A stretch of DNA of 64,000 nucleotides from Sulfitobacter faviae (GCF_029870955.1 NZ_PGFQ01000002.1:1-64000), one strand, 5' to 3'. Shown: positions 10,006 to 18,988, counted from the first letter of the stretch. The notes: generated from the sequence alone by a model not told the origin. A program made the numbers and translations.

Positions 10006-10139
10006 GGGCCATCGCCTGCCCGCGGGTCGGCGATCAAACGCTAGATGCTGCCACTTTATCCCTCAGCCATGATGTACCTTCGCGAGGTTGCACCCAGCCT
10101 CACCAAATCGCCTACCCGGGGGCGGGCAGGCGATGGCCC
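10006..10139. repeat. Nested palindromic intergenic element, copy 2
   Basis: Perfect 18-bp inverted repeats (10006-10023 and 10122-10139, starting GGGCCATCGCCTGCC) enclose 98 bases. As in copy 1 at 5461-5585, GGCGAT (10029-10034) and ATCGCC (10107-10112) recur just inside the arms, and GATCAAAC follows the left inner motif (GATCGAAC in copy 1). The outer stem bases differ between copies but stay complementary, which indicates that the fold is what is conserved. It lies between the DctP gene and a convergent ABC ATPase gene. Confidence 0.75.
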
Positions 10140-10181
10140 GGCGCCTGCGGCTTGATTCTGGGCCAGCGGCAAAATCGGCCC

Positions 10182-10916
10182 CTACCCCTCGACCCGTTTC
10201 AGGAACCGCTGCAACCGCGCATCCTTCGCCGCGCCAAAAATCTCCGACGGCGCTCCGCTCTCAACAATTTTCCCGCCGTCCATAAAGATCACCCGATCCG
10301 CGATCTCGCGGGCGAACTGCATCTCATGGGTCACGATCAGCATGGTCTGCTTGCGCTCCGCCACCGCGCGCATCAGGTCGAGCACCTCCCCCACCCATTC
10401 CGGATCGAGCGCCGAGGTCGGCTCGTCGAACAACATCAGTTCCGCCCCGAGCGCCATGGCGCGACCGATGCCAACACGCTGTTGCTGCCCACCGGACAAC
10501 GCCGCCGGAAAACTGTCGGCCTTATCGGCCAAGCCGGTCTCAGCCAGAACCGAGAGCGCGCGTTCTTCGGCCTCGGCCTTGGGCCGTTTCTGCACCGTGA
10601 CGAGCGCTTCCATGATGTTCTCTTTCGCCGTCTTGTTGGCGAAAAGCGCGTAGTTCTGGAACACCATCGCCGTCCGACGCCGCAGCGCTAAAATATCCGC
10701 CTTGCGCGCCTTGGCGGCATCGACGGTCACGTCGCCGATGCGAATGACCCCCTCTTGCGGCACGTCGAGGAAATTGAGGCAGCGCAGCAGGGTCGACTTG
10801 CCGGTGCCCGAGGGGCCAATCACGACCACCCGCTCGCCCTCGGCAATCTGCAAATCAATGCCGTTCAGAACCGGCGCGCCGCCGAAATCTTTGGTCAGGC
10901 CAGTGATATCAATCAT
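10182..10916 (-). CDS. Amino-acid ABC transporter ATP-binding protein (cystine/polar amino-acid type)
   Basis: Cytoplasmic ATPase that powers the importer encoded by the two genes upstream. 244 residues with Walker A GPSGTGKSTLL, signature LSGGQQQRVGIGRAM, Walker B LMLFDEPTSALDPE and the H-loop TLIVTHE-like LIVTHEMQFA. It belongs to the HisP/GlnQ/TcyN group. Its ATG overlaps the permease stop by four bases (ATGA), so it is the last gene of a three-gene operon (11591-12349, 10913-11587, then this one). Confidence 0.95.
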   Translation of the reverse strand: MIDITGLTKDFGGAPVLNGIDLQIAEGERVVVIGPSGTGKSTLLRCLNFLDVPQEGVIRIGDVTVDAAKARKADILALRRRTAMVFQNYALFANKTAKENIMEALVTVQKRPKAEAEERALSVLAETGLADKADSFPAALSGGQQQRVGIGRAMALGAELMLFDEPTSALDPEWVGEVLDLMRAVAERKQTMLIVTHEMQFAREIADRVIFMDGGKIVESGAPSEIFGAAKDARLQRFLKRVEG

Positions 10917-11587
10917 CGCACGAACGCCTTATTCAGATAGGTTTCAAGCCGCTTTTGCACTTGGCTTAACGCTTCGACGATGACCCAATAGATCATGGCG
11001 ACCACGAGATAGGCCTCGAAATAAAGGAAGCTCCCTGCGGCTTCTTTCTGGGCCGCGCCCATCATCTCGGTCACGCCGAGGGTAAAGGCGAGCGACGTGC
11101 CTTTGATCATGTCGATGAAATAATTCACCAGCGTCGGCGCGGCGATCCGGGCGGCCTGTGGCAGGATGATCCGCCACATCATCTGACCTTGGGTCATGCC
11201 GATGGACTGGGCCCCCTCCCATTGGCTGCGGTCCACCCCCATGATCGCGGCGCGGATGCTCTCGGCCATATAGGCTGCAAAATGCAGGGTCAGCCCCATG
11301 ATGGCGGCAGTCACGCCGCTGATATTGGTCAGGAACGACAGCACCTGCGGCAGACCGAAGTAGAAAAGGAACAGTTGCACCAACAGCGGCGTGCCGCGAA
11401 AGAAACTGATGAAAACGATCACGAACCAGTCGAGCACGGGCACTTTCACAACCCGTTCAACCGCCAAAAGCGAGGCGAGGATGAGTGCGAACACCATCCC
11501 CGCCACCGCCATGAACAAGGTCAGCGGTACGTAGCCCAATATGACGGGCACCAGCCCCAGCATGTAGTCAAGGTCTAGCGCCCGCAT
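10913..11587 (-). CDS. Amino-acid ABC transporter permease, HisM family
   Basis: Inner-membrane permease of a polar amino-acid importer, 224 residues with five hydrophobic segments. The cytoplasmic coupling loop reads SQWEGAQSIGMTQGQMMWRIILPQA, the EAA-type motif of this family, and FFRGTPLLVQLFLFYFGLP is typical of HisM/YecS proteins. It lies between the binding-protein gene and the ATPase gene. The single permease suggests a homodimer. Confidence 0.94.
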   Translation of the reverse strand: MRALDLDYMLGLVPVILGYVPLTLFMAVAGMVFALILASLLAVERVVKVPVLDWFVIVFISFFRGTPLLVQLFLFYFGLPQVLSFLTNISGVTAAIMGLTLHFAAYMAESIRAAIMGVDRSQWEGAQSIGMTQGQMMWRIILPQAARIAAPTLVNYFIDMIKGTSLAFTLGVTEMMGAAQKEAAGSFLYFEAYLVVAMIYWVIVEALSQVQKRLETYLNKAFVR

Positions 11588-11590
11588 GGG

Positions 11591-12349
11591 TTACTCCGCT
11601 TTGGTGATGTCTGTGCCGAACCACTTGTCCGAGATTTCGGCCAGTGTACCGTCTTCGCGCAGGGATTCCAGCGCAGTGTCGACACGGTCACGCAGCGCGC
11701 GGCCTTCGTCATTGTCTTGGAACGGCAGGGCGTTGCGGATCTCAGAGAAGGGCTTGCCCGCCAGTTGCAGCGGCAGGGGGCTTTCCTGAATAAGCTGCGC
11801 CGAAGAAACCCGGTCCATCACAAAGGCATCGACCCGGCCAAGCGCGGTATCTTGGGCGATGTTGGACTCATAGGTCTTGATCTCGATCTCATCGGCGAAG
11901 GCAAGTTCGTTCAAAAGCTGCTCGAAGTTCGACCCAAGGTTCACCGCCACGGTTTTGCCGCGCAGGTCTTCGACGCCGCCGATCTCTTCGTTGCCCTCTT
12001 TGGTCACGACCTGCGCACCGTCAAAGACATAAGGCGCGGTAAAGGCGAATTTTTCCTGACGCTCGGGCGTGATGGTGATCTGGTTGGCGATCGTATCAAT
12101 GCGGCCTGCGTCCAGCGCGCCGATCAGGCCGGAGAAGGCCATGGTCTCGAACTCGACCTCGAAACCCGCCTCTTCGCCGACGGCGTTCATGACATCGACT
12201 TCAAAACCCTGAAGTACGTCCTGCTTCACGAAGGTGAAGGGGAAATAGCCGCCCGACATGCCGACGCGGAGCGTGTCATTGTCTTGGGCAAAGGCTGCGG
12301 TGCCGGTGACCGCGGCGAGCGCGGTTGCGGTAACGATCTGTTTCAGCAT
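11591..12349 (-). CDS. Amino-acid ABC transporter substrate-binding protein, FliY/TcyJ (cystine)-like
   Basis: Periplasmic receptor of 252 residues. A Sec signal (MLKQIVTATALAAVTGTAAFA) is followed by an SBP family 3 fold. The stretches GRIDTIANQITITPERQEKF, VVTKEGNEEI and DGTLAEISDKWFG resemble E. coli FliY (TcyJ), so cystine or a related amino acid is the likely ligand. It is first in an operon with its permease and ATPase. AGAGGAG lies seven bases before the ATG. The 245 bases upstream hold its promoter region and a 6-bp inverted repeat TATGCG/CGCATA at 12566-12582. Confidence 0.93.
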   Translation of the reverse strand: MLKQIVTATALAAVTGTAAFAQDNDTLRVGMSGGYFPFTFVKQDVLQGFEVDVMNAVGEEAGFEVEFETMAFSGLIGALDAGRIDTIANQITITPERQEKFAFTAPYVFDGAQVVTKEGNEEIGGVEDLRGKTVAVNLGSNFEQLLNELAFADEIEIKTYESNIAQDTALGRVDAFVMDRVSSAQLIQESPLPLQLAGKPFSEIRNALPFQDNDEGRALRDRVDTALESLREDGTLAEISDKWFGTDITKAE

Positions 12350-12594
12350 TGAATTTACTCCTCTAACGCTTGCGCTTCAGATGTCACCGGGCGCCGCCCG
12401 CTTCAACACCGTCGCTGAAACAGGAACGTTTGACGGGCAGGATCGGTTCAGATGGAATAACGGGTTTAGGGGAGTGACCCCGGCAGGGACATCCTCCCCA
12501 CTACAGCGCCCGTGACAGAATGGTATTCTGCGAATCTGAAGAAGATTCCCCACATGCGGAACAGATATGCGCGTTTCGCATAGCTTTAACTCGG

Positions 12595-13950
12595 TCAAAG
12601 CGTCTCGATATCCAACCCTTCGGCAGCCCAAGCGGCGAGCTTGCGGTCGACGGTTTTGCGCGACACGCCCAAGCGGCGCGCGGCCTCGGCTCGGTTGCCG
12701 TTCGACAGATCAAGGATGTGCAGCATATGGCGCTGCGTGACCAGTTCGAGATCTTCGATCGCCCGTGGCCCATCGACCGCGCCATGGCCCGCAAAGGCTT
12801 CGGGCAGACTGCCGAGGATCACCGAGCGTTCGATCAGATTGCGCAATTCGCGCACATTTCCGGGCCAGTCGTAACGGCGCAGTTTCAGCAAAGTCTCCGC
12901 ATCCAAACGCAGCGCGGGCATGCCAAGCGCGGTCGAAAACTGCTGCATGAACATCGCCGCCAGTTCGACGATATCCTCAGACCGGTCCTTGAGCGGCGGC
13001 ATCGCGACCTCGACCACATTCATGCGGTGGTAGAGGTCGGCGCGGAAACGCCCCTCTTCCACCGCCTTGGGCAGGTCGGCGTTGGTGGCAAACAGGAACC
13101 GCAGGTTCAGCGGAATCTCCCGCTCTGCCCCGTCGGGCCGGATGCGCTGGTCTTCCAACACCCGCAAAAGCGCCGCCTGTAGCTGCTCCGGCATCTGCGC
13201 CACTTCGTCCAGAAACAACGTGCCGCCGTCAGCCAAGAGGAACAGCCCCGGTTGCAGGGTCTCATTCCCCTCCACCGCGCCAAAGAGTTCGGGCACGATC
13301 CTGTCCGGCGTGATGGCGGCGCAATTCACCGCGACGAAAGGATTGTCGGCACGGTCGGACATCTGGTGCAACTGCCGCGCGGCCAACTCCTTGCCCGTGC
13401 CGCTGGGACCGGTGAACAGCACCGGCGTCGGCACCGGGGCAAGACGGTTGAGCATGCCGCGCACCTTCGACAGCGCCTCGGACTTGCCGAGCATTTGCAC
13501 CGCCGTGCCACCCTGCAACTCCCGCCTGAGCAGGGTATTGTCACGGCGCAGGTTCTTGCGGTCCAAGGTGCGCGACACCGCGCCGAGGATTTGGTTCGCG
13601 CGGAAGGGTTTCAGCACGAAATCACTCACGCCCGCCCGGAGTGCGGCAATGGCGGTTTCAAGATCGGCATAGGCGGTGATCAGGACCGTGTCGGCGTAGA
13701 ACCCCTTGCGGCGCTGTTCGACGACCCATTCCAGACCGGTCTTGCCGGGCATGACATTATCCAGCACGACCACATCGAAATGTGCCTCGTCCAAGAGCTT
13801 GGTGGCCTCCGCAGGAGAAGCCGCTTGGGCCACGCGTTTGACGCGCGGCTCCAAGATCTTGGTGAGGAAATGGCGCATCCCCGGTTCATCGTCGATCACA
13901 AGGATCGACGCACCTTCGAGCGTGCCGCCGTATTCATCGCCTGCCGCCAT
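12595..13950 (-). CDS. NtrC-family response regulator (receiver, AAA+, Fis HTH) lacking the GAFTGA loop
   Basis: Two-component transcription regulator of 451 residues. The receiver domain (about 14-128) has DDEPG acidic residues and the phospho-acceptor Asp64 in VVLDNVMP. The AAA+ domain (about 150-375) has Walker A GPSGTGKE (181-188), Walker B GGTLFLDEV and the arginine-finger region RFRADLYHRM. A Fis-type helix-turn-helix lies at about 420-445 (AEAARRLGVSRKTVDRKL). Where sigma-54 activators have GAFTGA, this protein goes from ELFG directly to AVEGNETLQPGLF, so the sigma-54-contacting loop is missing and it probably acts with another sigma factor or as a repressor. It follows the formate dehydrogenase genes on the same strand, 17 bases after the 41-residue gene, and is probably part of that operon. 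No kinase gene is adjacent. Confidence 0.9.
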   Translation of the reverse strand: MAAGDEYGGTLEGASILVIDDEPGMRHFLTKILEPRVKRVAQAASPAEATKLLDEAHFDVVVLDNVMPGKTGLEWVVEQRRKGFYADTVLITAYADLETAIAALRAGVSDFVLKPFRANQILGAVSRTLDRKNLRRDNTLLRRELQGGTAVQMLGKSEALSKVRGMLNRLAPVPTPVLFTGPSGTGKELAARQLHQMSDRADNPFVAVNCAAITPDRIVPELFGAVEGNETLQPGLFLLADGGTLFLDEVAQMPEQLQAALLRVLEDQRIRPDGAEREIPLNLRFLFATNADLPKAVEEGRFRADLYHRMNVVEVAMPPLKDRSEDIVELAAMFMQQFSTALGMPALRLDAETLLKLRRYDWPGNVRELRNLIERSVILGSLPEAFAGHGAVDGPRAIEDLELVTQRHMLHILDLSNGNRAEAARRLGVSRKTVDRKLAAWAAEGLDIETL

Positions 13951-13967
13951 GATATGCCTCTTTGGTG

Positions 13968-14093
13968 TCAGTCCAGCCGGACGTTTTCACCTGAATAGAC
14001 CTCGGCGGAGGAAAAGCCTATCTCATGCAGCCCGAAATAGGCCACGACGCCGATCACCGCGACGCCCAGAAACCCTGCCAACATGGCTTTCAT
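13968..14093 (-). CDS. Small single-pass membrane protein in the formate dehydrogenase operon (41 aa)
   Basis: Short open frame between the cytochrome b subunit and the regulator. It has a good ribosome-binding site (AAAGGAG, seven bases before the ATG). The product starts MKAMLAGFLGVAVIGVVAYF, one hydrophobic helix of about 17 residues, then a short polar tail ending SGENVRLD. No function is recognised. Its position suggests a small accessory or stabilising peptide of the membrane-bound formate dehydrogenase. Overlapping longer frames upstream have no comparable ribosome-binding site. Confidence 0.65.
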   Translation of the reverse strand: MKAMLAGFLGVAVIGVVAYFGLHEIGFSSAEVYSGENVRLD

Positions 14094-14127
14094 CGCGCGA
14101 CTCCTTTGATTTGAACGCCGCCGCCCG

Positions 14128-15327
14128 TCATTCTGCGGGGGTCCGTTTGTCTTGTTTGACCTCATCGAGCCAGAGCGAGTGGTGCTGTTCGGCCCAACGC
14201 TCATCGACCTCGCCATTGCCCATGGCGTCAAAGGCGCCTTCCATGCCGAGCGTCCCGATGTAGATATGGCCCAAGATCACCGCCATCATCAGAAAGCCGA
14301 TGATCGCGTGCCACAGCTGGGCATATTGCATTTCGGCATGCGGCGTCAGATCGCCCTGAAGCGGACCAAAGCCTGCGGCCTCGGCCATGCCGATGTCATT
14401 GATGATGTTGAACGTATGCCCGAAAAGCTGGATCTCGAAGGGAAAGAGCAGAGACAGCCCCGAGAGCGAGACCGAGAAGCCCAGCAGGATCACGGCCCAG
14501 AAGACGATCTTTTGGCCGAAGTTAAACTTCTTGGCGGGCGGGTGTTTGTCACCGATGAAACCGCCGCCCTGTTTGATCCAGAGCCAATCCGTCTTGTTCG
14601 GGATATTGTGCCAAATCCACATGACGAAGACCATGACGAGCGCAATCATGAAGGCCCATGAGACGTTATTGTGGATGAACTTCGACCCGGTCAACAGGGT
14701 CGAGTTGAACTCATGCCCCAGCAGAGGGATGACGACCTTGCGGCCAAAAAGCGTGGCCAAGCCCGTCAGCGCGAGCAGGATGAACGAGCCAGCCAGCATC
14801 CAATGCGCGAAACGCTCAACGGCTTTGAAGCGGGTGACGGTGCGCCCGACCTTGCCGCCTTCGATACGGATCCGGCCCCGCAGAAGGTAAAAGAGCAGCA
14901 GCACGGCCAGCGTCCCGGTGAGCAGCCAAGCGCCATAGGTCGCAAGTGGGCCTTCGCGGAATTGCTGCCACCACATCCCGTTGTCTTGGACAAGGACGCG
15001 GCCCGTCTTGTTCATCGTACTCACGCGCACGGGCAATTCGTTATAGCGGATACCGCGCCACAGGTCGGGGTCGGAGCGTCCGCCGAGCGGGCCAAGGCTT
15101 GGCACCGTGGCCGCATCGCCGCCCAGATTGTTGCGCCTGAACCCATCGTCGATCTCTGCGCCGTTCTGACGCCGTTCGATATCGGCCAAGTTCTGCGCGC
15201 CGCCGGTACTGGCGCGGTCGATGGCCGAGGGGGTCGCGTTCTCAGGCAGGCGCACGTCCTGCGCCGTGACGCTGACCGGCAGCGCGGCCAAGGCGAGAAT
15301 GAAAAGAGCCATCAGGTGGCGCAGCAT
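14128..15327 (-). CDS. fdhC: Formate dehydrogenase gamma subunit (cytochrome b556 family)
   Basis: Membrane anchor that takes electrons from the Fe-S subunit to quinone through two b haems. The chosen start at 15327 gives a signal-like N terminus MLRHLMALFILALAALPVSVTA and 399 residues; the frame is open further upstream but has no such leader. A periplasmic extension of about 120 residues precedes the first of five or so membrane segments. Likely haem-ligand histidines lie in VERFAHWMLAGSF, KFIHNNVSWAF and LWHAIIGFLMM. It follows the beta subunit by 67 bases in a conserved alpha-beta-gamma order. Confidence 0.92.
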   Translation of the reverse strand: MLRHLMALFILALAALPVSVTAQDVRLPENATPSAIDRASTGGAQNLADIERRQNGAEIDDGFRRNNLGGDAATVPSLGPLGGRSDPDLWRGIRYNELPVRVSTMNKTGRVLVQDNGMWWQQFREGPLATYGAWLLTGTLAVLLLFYLLRGRIRIEGGKVGRTVTRFKAVERFAHWMLAGSFILLALTGLATLFGRKVVIPLLGHEFNSTLLTGSKFIHNNVSWAFMIALVMVFVMWIWHNIPNKTDWLWIKQGGGFIGDKHPPAKKFNFGQKIVFWAVILLGFSVSLSGLSLLFPFEIQLFGHTFNIINDIGMAEAAGFGPLQGDLTPHAEMQYAQLWHAIIGFLMMAVILGHIYIGTLGMEGAFDAMGNGEVDERWAEQHHSLWLDEVKQDKRTPAE

Positions 15328-15394
15328 GGGAAATCCCCCGGCTAGACAGATATGGAGAAAAGGGACGGCCCGATCAGGCCGCCCCCGCAAGCCG

Positions 15395-15988
15395 TTACTG
15401 GCCCTTTTGCTCGTAAGCCGTGCCCCAGCCCCAAGCGCCGGAGCCGAAGCCGCGCGCGACCACGCGCTCGCGGTAGATGTCCGAGACCATGTCCCCGTCA
15501 CCGGCCAGCAGCGCCTTGGTCGAGCACATCTCGGCGCAGATCGGCAGCTTGCCTTCCGCGATCCGGTTGCGACCGTACTTCTGGAACTCGGCTTGGGAGT
15601 GGTTCTCTTCCGGGCCGCCGGCGCAGAAGGTGCATTTGTCCATCTTGCCGCGGCTGCCGAAGTTGCCGGCCTGCGGGTACTGCGGCGCGCCAAAGGGGCA
15701 GGCGTAGAAGCAGTAGCCGCAGCCGATGCAGAGGTCTTTGGAGTGCAGCACGATGCCGTCGTCGGTCTGGTAGAAACAATCCACCGGGCAGACCGCCATG
15801 CAGGGCGCGTCCGAGCAGTGCATGCAGGCGACCGAGATCGAGCGTTCGCCCGGCTGGCCGTCCTGAATGGTCACCACGCGGCGGCGGTTGATGCCCCAAG
15901 GCACCTCGTGTTCGTTCTTACAAGCCGTGACGCAGGCGTTGCATTCGATGCAGCGCTCGGCATCGCAGAGAAACTTTGCTCTTGCCAT
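15395..15988 (-). CDS. fdhB: Formate dehydrogenase beta subunit (four [4Fe-4S] ferredoxin-type)
   Basis: Electron-transfer subunit of 197 residues. Cysteine clusters are CIECNACVTACK (about 13-24), CMHCSDAPCMAVCP (about 55-68), CIGCGYCFYACP (about 87-98) and CTFC with a distal cysteine (CAEMC), giving four [4Fe-4S] centres between the catalytic subunit and cytochrome b. There is no own signal peptide, so it presumably travels through the Tat system with the alpha subunit. It starts 12 bases after the alpha stop. Confidence 0.95.
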   Translation of the reverse strand: MARAKFLCDAERCIECNACVTACKNEHEVPWGINRRRVVTIQDGQPGERSISVACMHCSDAPCMAVCPVDCFYQTDDGIVLHSKDLCIGCGYCFYACPFGAPQYPQAGNFGSRGKMDKCTFCAGGPEENHSQAEFQKYGRNRIAEGKLPICAEMCSTKALLAGDGDMVSDIYRERVVARGFGSGAWGWGTAYEQKGQ

Positions 15989-16000
15989 TCTCTTGTCTCC

Positions 16001-18988
16001 TTACGCTGGCATGATCTTGCAGAGAGTCGCTTTGGTCTCCTGCATTTGCGTCACTGAATCGTAGCCGTAGGTCTGCACGGTGTTGGTGCTTTCGCCCAGC
16101 ACGATCGGGTCGGCCCCATCGGGGTATTTGTCCCGCAGGCTGACGCCGCCCATGTGCCCGCCGAAGTGGAAGGGCATGAAGGCCACCCCCTCGCCCACCC
16201 GTTCGGTGACCAGGGCCATCACCTTGATCTTCCCGCCCTCCGGGCCTTCGACCCAGACATCGGACCCGTCGCGCACACCGAGGTTGTTGGCGTCACGGGT
16301 GTTGATCTCGATGAACATGTTCTGTTGCAGCTCGGCCAGCCATGGGTTCGACCGGGTCTCATCCCCGCCGCCCTCATATTCGACCAGACGGCCAGAGGTG
16401 AGGATGATCGGGAATTCCTGCGAGAAGTCGTTCTTTTGGATCGACGCATAGAGCGTTGGCACCCGCCAGAAGGTCTTGTCGTCATAGGTCGGATAATCCG
16501 CCACCAGATCACGCCGGTTGGAATAAAGCGGCTCGCGGTGTTTCGGCACCGGATCGGGGAAGGTCCAGACCACGCAGCGGGCCTTGGCGTTGCCGAAGGG
16601 GGCGCAGCCATGTGCAATCGCCACCCGCTGGATGCCGCCCGACAGGTCGGTCTTCCAGTTGATGCCGCCAACTTGAGCCACATAATCGGAATCAATCTCA
16701 CCCTGTTGCGAGGTTTCACCGACTTCCGCCTGCCCGTCATCGGCGTTTTGCGGCGCTTCGTAACCGGCGACGGCTTCGATGATGCGACGCTCATCCGCTG
16801 TCAGATCACTGTCCCACCCCAGATCCATCAGCATTTGCATGGTGAATTCGGGATAGCCATCCTTGATCTCGGACCCTTTGGAATAGACGCCCTCGGCCAG
16901 CAGGTTCTCACCATCACGTTCCACACCGAAACGGGCGCGGAAGGTCAGACCGCCATCGGCCACCGGCAGCGACATGTCATAAAGGTTCGCCGTGCCCGGG
17001 TGCTTCATTTCGGGCGTGCCCCAGCAGGGCCACGGCATGCCGTAGTAATCGCCATCCGCCGGGCCGCCGACGGCGCGCAGGGTGGTTTTGTCGAAAGTAT
17101 GCTGGTTCTGCATGTGCATCTTCATCCGCTCGGGCGACTGCCCGGTGTAGCCGATGGTCCACATGCCCTTGTTGAACTCGCGCGTCAGGTCTTCGATGAG
17201 CGGCTCTTCACCATTCACCTCGATGTTGCGGAACATGCGATCTTCAAAGCCGAATTTCTTGGCGAATTTATAGAGGATCGTGTGGTCGGGCAGGCTCTCA
17301 AACAGCGGCTCCACGACCTTTTCGCGCCACTGGAGCGAGCGGTTGGATGCGGTGACCGAGCCGGAGGTTTCAAACTGCGTACAGGCCGGCAGAAGATATG
17401 TGTCTTCGGTGCGGTCATGCAGAACGGCGGAAACGGTGGGATATGGGTCGACCACGACCAAAAGGTCGAGTTTCTCCATCGCCGTTTTCATCTCGCCCTG
17501 ACGGGTTTGCGAGTTCGGCGCGTGGCCCCAGAGCACCATCGCTTTGGTGTTGTCGGGCTGTTCGAGGTTCTCACGATCCTCAAGCACGCCGTCGATCCAA
17601 CGCGACACCGGGATGCCGGTGAGGTTGATCATGCGCTGCTCTTCGCCTGCGCCATCGGTCCAAGCGGCGAAACGGCTCTGGATCCATTCCAGATCCTCAC
17701 CCCAAACGCGCGCCCAATGCGCCCAAGAGCCATCGGACAGACCGTAGTAGCCCGGCAGCGTGTCGGCCAGAACGCCAAGGTCAGTGGCGCCCTGCACGTT
17801 GTCGTGGCCGCGGAAGATGTTGGTGCCGCCGCCCGCGGTGCCCATGTTGCCAAGGGCAAGCTGCAAGATGCAGTAGGCGCGGGTGTTGTTGTTGCCGTTG
17901 GTGTGCTGCGTGCCACCCATGCACCAGATCACGGTGCCGGGACGGTGGTTGGCCAGCGTCCGCGCGACGCGGCGGAGCTGCTCGCCCGGCACGCCGGTGA
18001 CGCGCTCGACCTCATCGGGCGTCCAGTTGGCGACTTCCTTGCGGATCTCATCCATGCCCCAAACGCGGGTGCGGATGAATTCCTCATCCTCCCAGCCGTT
18101 CTCGAAGATGTGGTAGAGGATGCCCCAGACCAGCGCCACATCCGAGCCGGGACGCATGCGCACATATTCGTCGGCATGGGCCGCGGTGCGGGTGAAACGC
18201 GGGTCGCAGACGATGAGCGGCGCGTTGTTTTCTTCCTTCGCCTTCAGCACGTGCTGAAGCGAGACCGGGTGCGCCTCGGCAGGGTTGCCGCCGATGATGA
18301 AGATCGCACGCGACTTGTGGATGTCGTTGTAGCTGTTGGTCATGGCGCCGTAGCCCCATGTGTTCGCCACGCCCGCCACGGTGGTGGAGTGGCAAATCCG
18401 CGCCTGGTGGTCGACGTTGTTGGTGCCCCAGTAAGCCGCGAACTTGCGGAACAGATAGGCCTGTTCGTTGGAGTGTTTCGCCGAGCCCAGCCAGTAAACC
18501 GAATCCGGGCCAGAGGTGTCGCGGATCGACAGCATCTTGTCGCCGATCTCGTTGATCGCCTGATCCCAAGAGATCCGCTGCCATTCGCCGCCGACCTTTT
18601 TCATCGGGTACTTCAGGCGGCGCTCGCCATGGGCGTGCTCACGGACCGAAGCGCCCTTGGCGCAATGCGCGCCGAGGTTGAAGGGGCTGTCCCAACCGGG
18701 TTCCTGACCCAGCCAGACACCGTCCGACACTTCGGCGATGACGGTACAACCGACCGAGCAATGGGTGCAGACGGATTTCTTGACTTCCATCTTCCCGCTG
18801 ACAGCGGCGGTGGCGGCGCTGGCCTGTTGCACGCTGCCCGCGGTGCCCGCGATCGCGGCAAGCCCACCGATGGCAAGGCCCGAGCCGCGCAGGAACGCGC
18901 GCCGGTCAATACCGCTGCGCGCCACATCGGACATGATGCCTGTCCGCTGCGCAGACCGCGCGACCCCATTGGTCTTTTTCCTCAACAT
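16001..18988 (-). CDS. fdhA: Formate dehydrogenase catalytic (alpha) subunit, Mo/W-bis-MGD, cysteine type, Tat-exported
   Basis: Periplasmic oxidation of formate to CO2 at a molybdenum or tungsten bis-pterin cofactor. 995 residues in one uninterrupted frame. The Tat signal contains DRRAFLRGSGLAIGGLA (about 28-44). A [4Fe-4S] site is formed by Cys74, Cys77, Cys81 and Cys109. The metal ligand is Cys199 in ARICHSTTV, directly followed by the conserved His200, so no selenocysteine is used. The C-terminal molybdopterin dinucleotide-binding domain includes ILTSGRLVEYEGGGDE and NMFIEINTRDANNLG. The neighbouring tungstate importer (26030-28252) makes W a plausible metal, but sequence alone does not decide this. 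The start MLRKKTNG is kept; MSDVARSG 18 residues later is an alternative. Confidence 0.96.
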   Translation of the reverse strand: MLRKKTNGVARSAQRTGIMSDVARSGIDRRAFLRGSGLAIGGLAAIAGTAGSVQQASAATAAVSGKMEVKKSVCTHCSVGCTVIAEVSDGVWLGQEPGWDSPFNLGAHCAKGASVREHAHGERRLKYPMKKVGGEWQRISWDQAINEIGDKMLSIRDTSGPDSVYWLGSAKHSNEQAYLFRKFAAYWGTNNVDHQARICHSTTVAGVANTWGYGAMTNSYNDIHKSRAIFIIGGNPAEAHPVSLQHVLKAKEENNAPLIVCDPRFTRTAAHADEYVRMRPGSDVALVWGILYHIFENGWEDEEFIRTRVWGMDEIRKEVANWTPDEVERVTGVPGEQLRRVARTLANHRPGTVIWCMGGTQHTNGNNNTRAYCILQLALGNMGTAGGGTNIFRGHDNVQGATDLGVLADTLPGYYGLSDGSWAHWARVWGEDLEWIQSRFAAWTDGAGEEQRMINLTGIPVSRWIDGVLEDRENLEQPDNTKAMVLWGHAPNSQTRQGEMKTAMEKLDLLVVVDPYPTVSAVLHDRTEDTYLLPACTQFETSGSVTASNRSLQWREKVVEPLFESLPDHTILYKFAKKFGFEDRMFRNIEVNGEEPLIEDLTREFNKGMWTIGYTGQSPERMKMHMQNQHTFDKTTLRAVGGPADGDYYGMPWPCWGTPEMKHPGTANLYDMSLPVADGGLTFRARFGVERDGENLLAEGVYSKGSEIKDGYPEFTMQMLMDLGWDSDLTADERRIIEAVAGYEAPQNADDGQAEVGETSQQGEIDSDYVAQVGGINWKTDLSGGIQRVAIAHGCAPFGNAKARCVVWTFPDPVPKHREPLYSNRRDLVADYPTYDDKTFWRVPTLYASIQKNDFSQEFPIILTSGRLVEYEGGGDETRSNPWLAELQQNMFIEINTRDANNLGVRDGSDVWVEGPEGGKIKVMALVTERVGEGVAFMPFHFGGHMGGVSLRDKYPDGADPIVLGESTNTVQTYGYDSVTQMQETKATLCKIMPA

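Noticed and set aside
12350..13950. Sigma-54 control of the formate dehydrogenase locus
   Set aside because: The NtrC-like regulator lacks GAFTGA, and I found no TGGC-N8-TTGC-like promoter in 21172-21522.
18385..18400. Selenocysteine in formate dehydrogenase
   Set aside because: The metal-ligand codon reads Cys (ICHS), with no in-frame TGA, so no SECIS element is needed.
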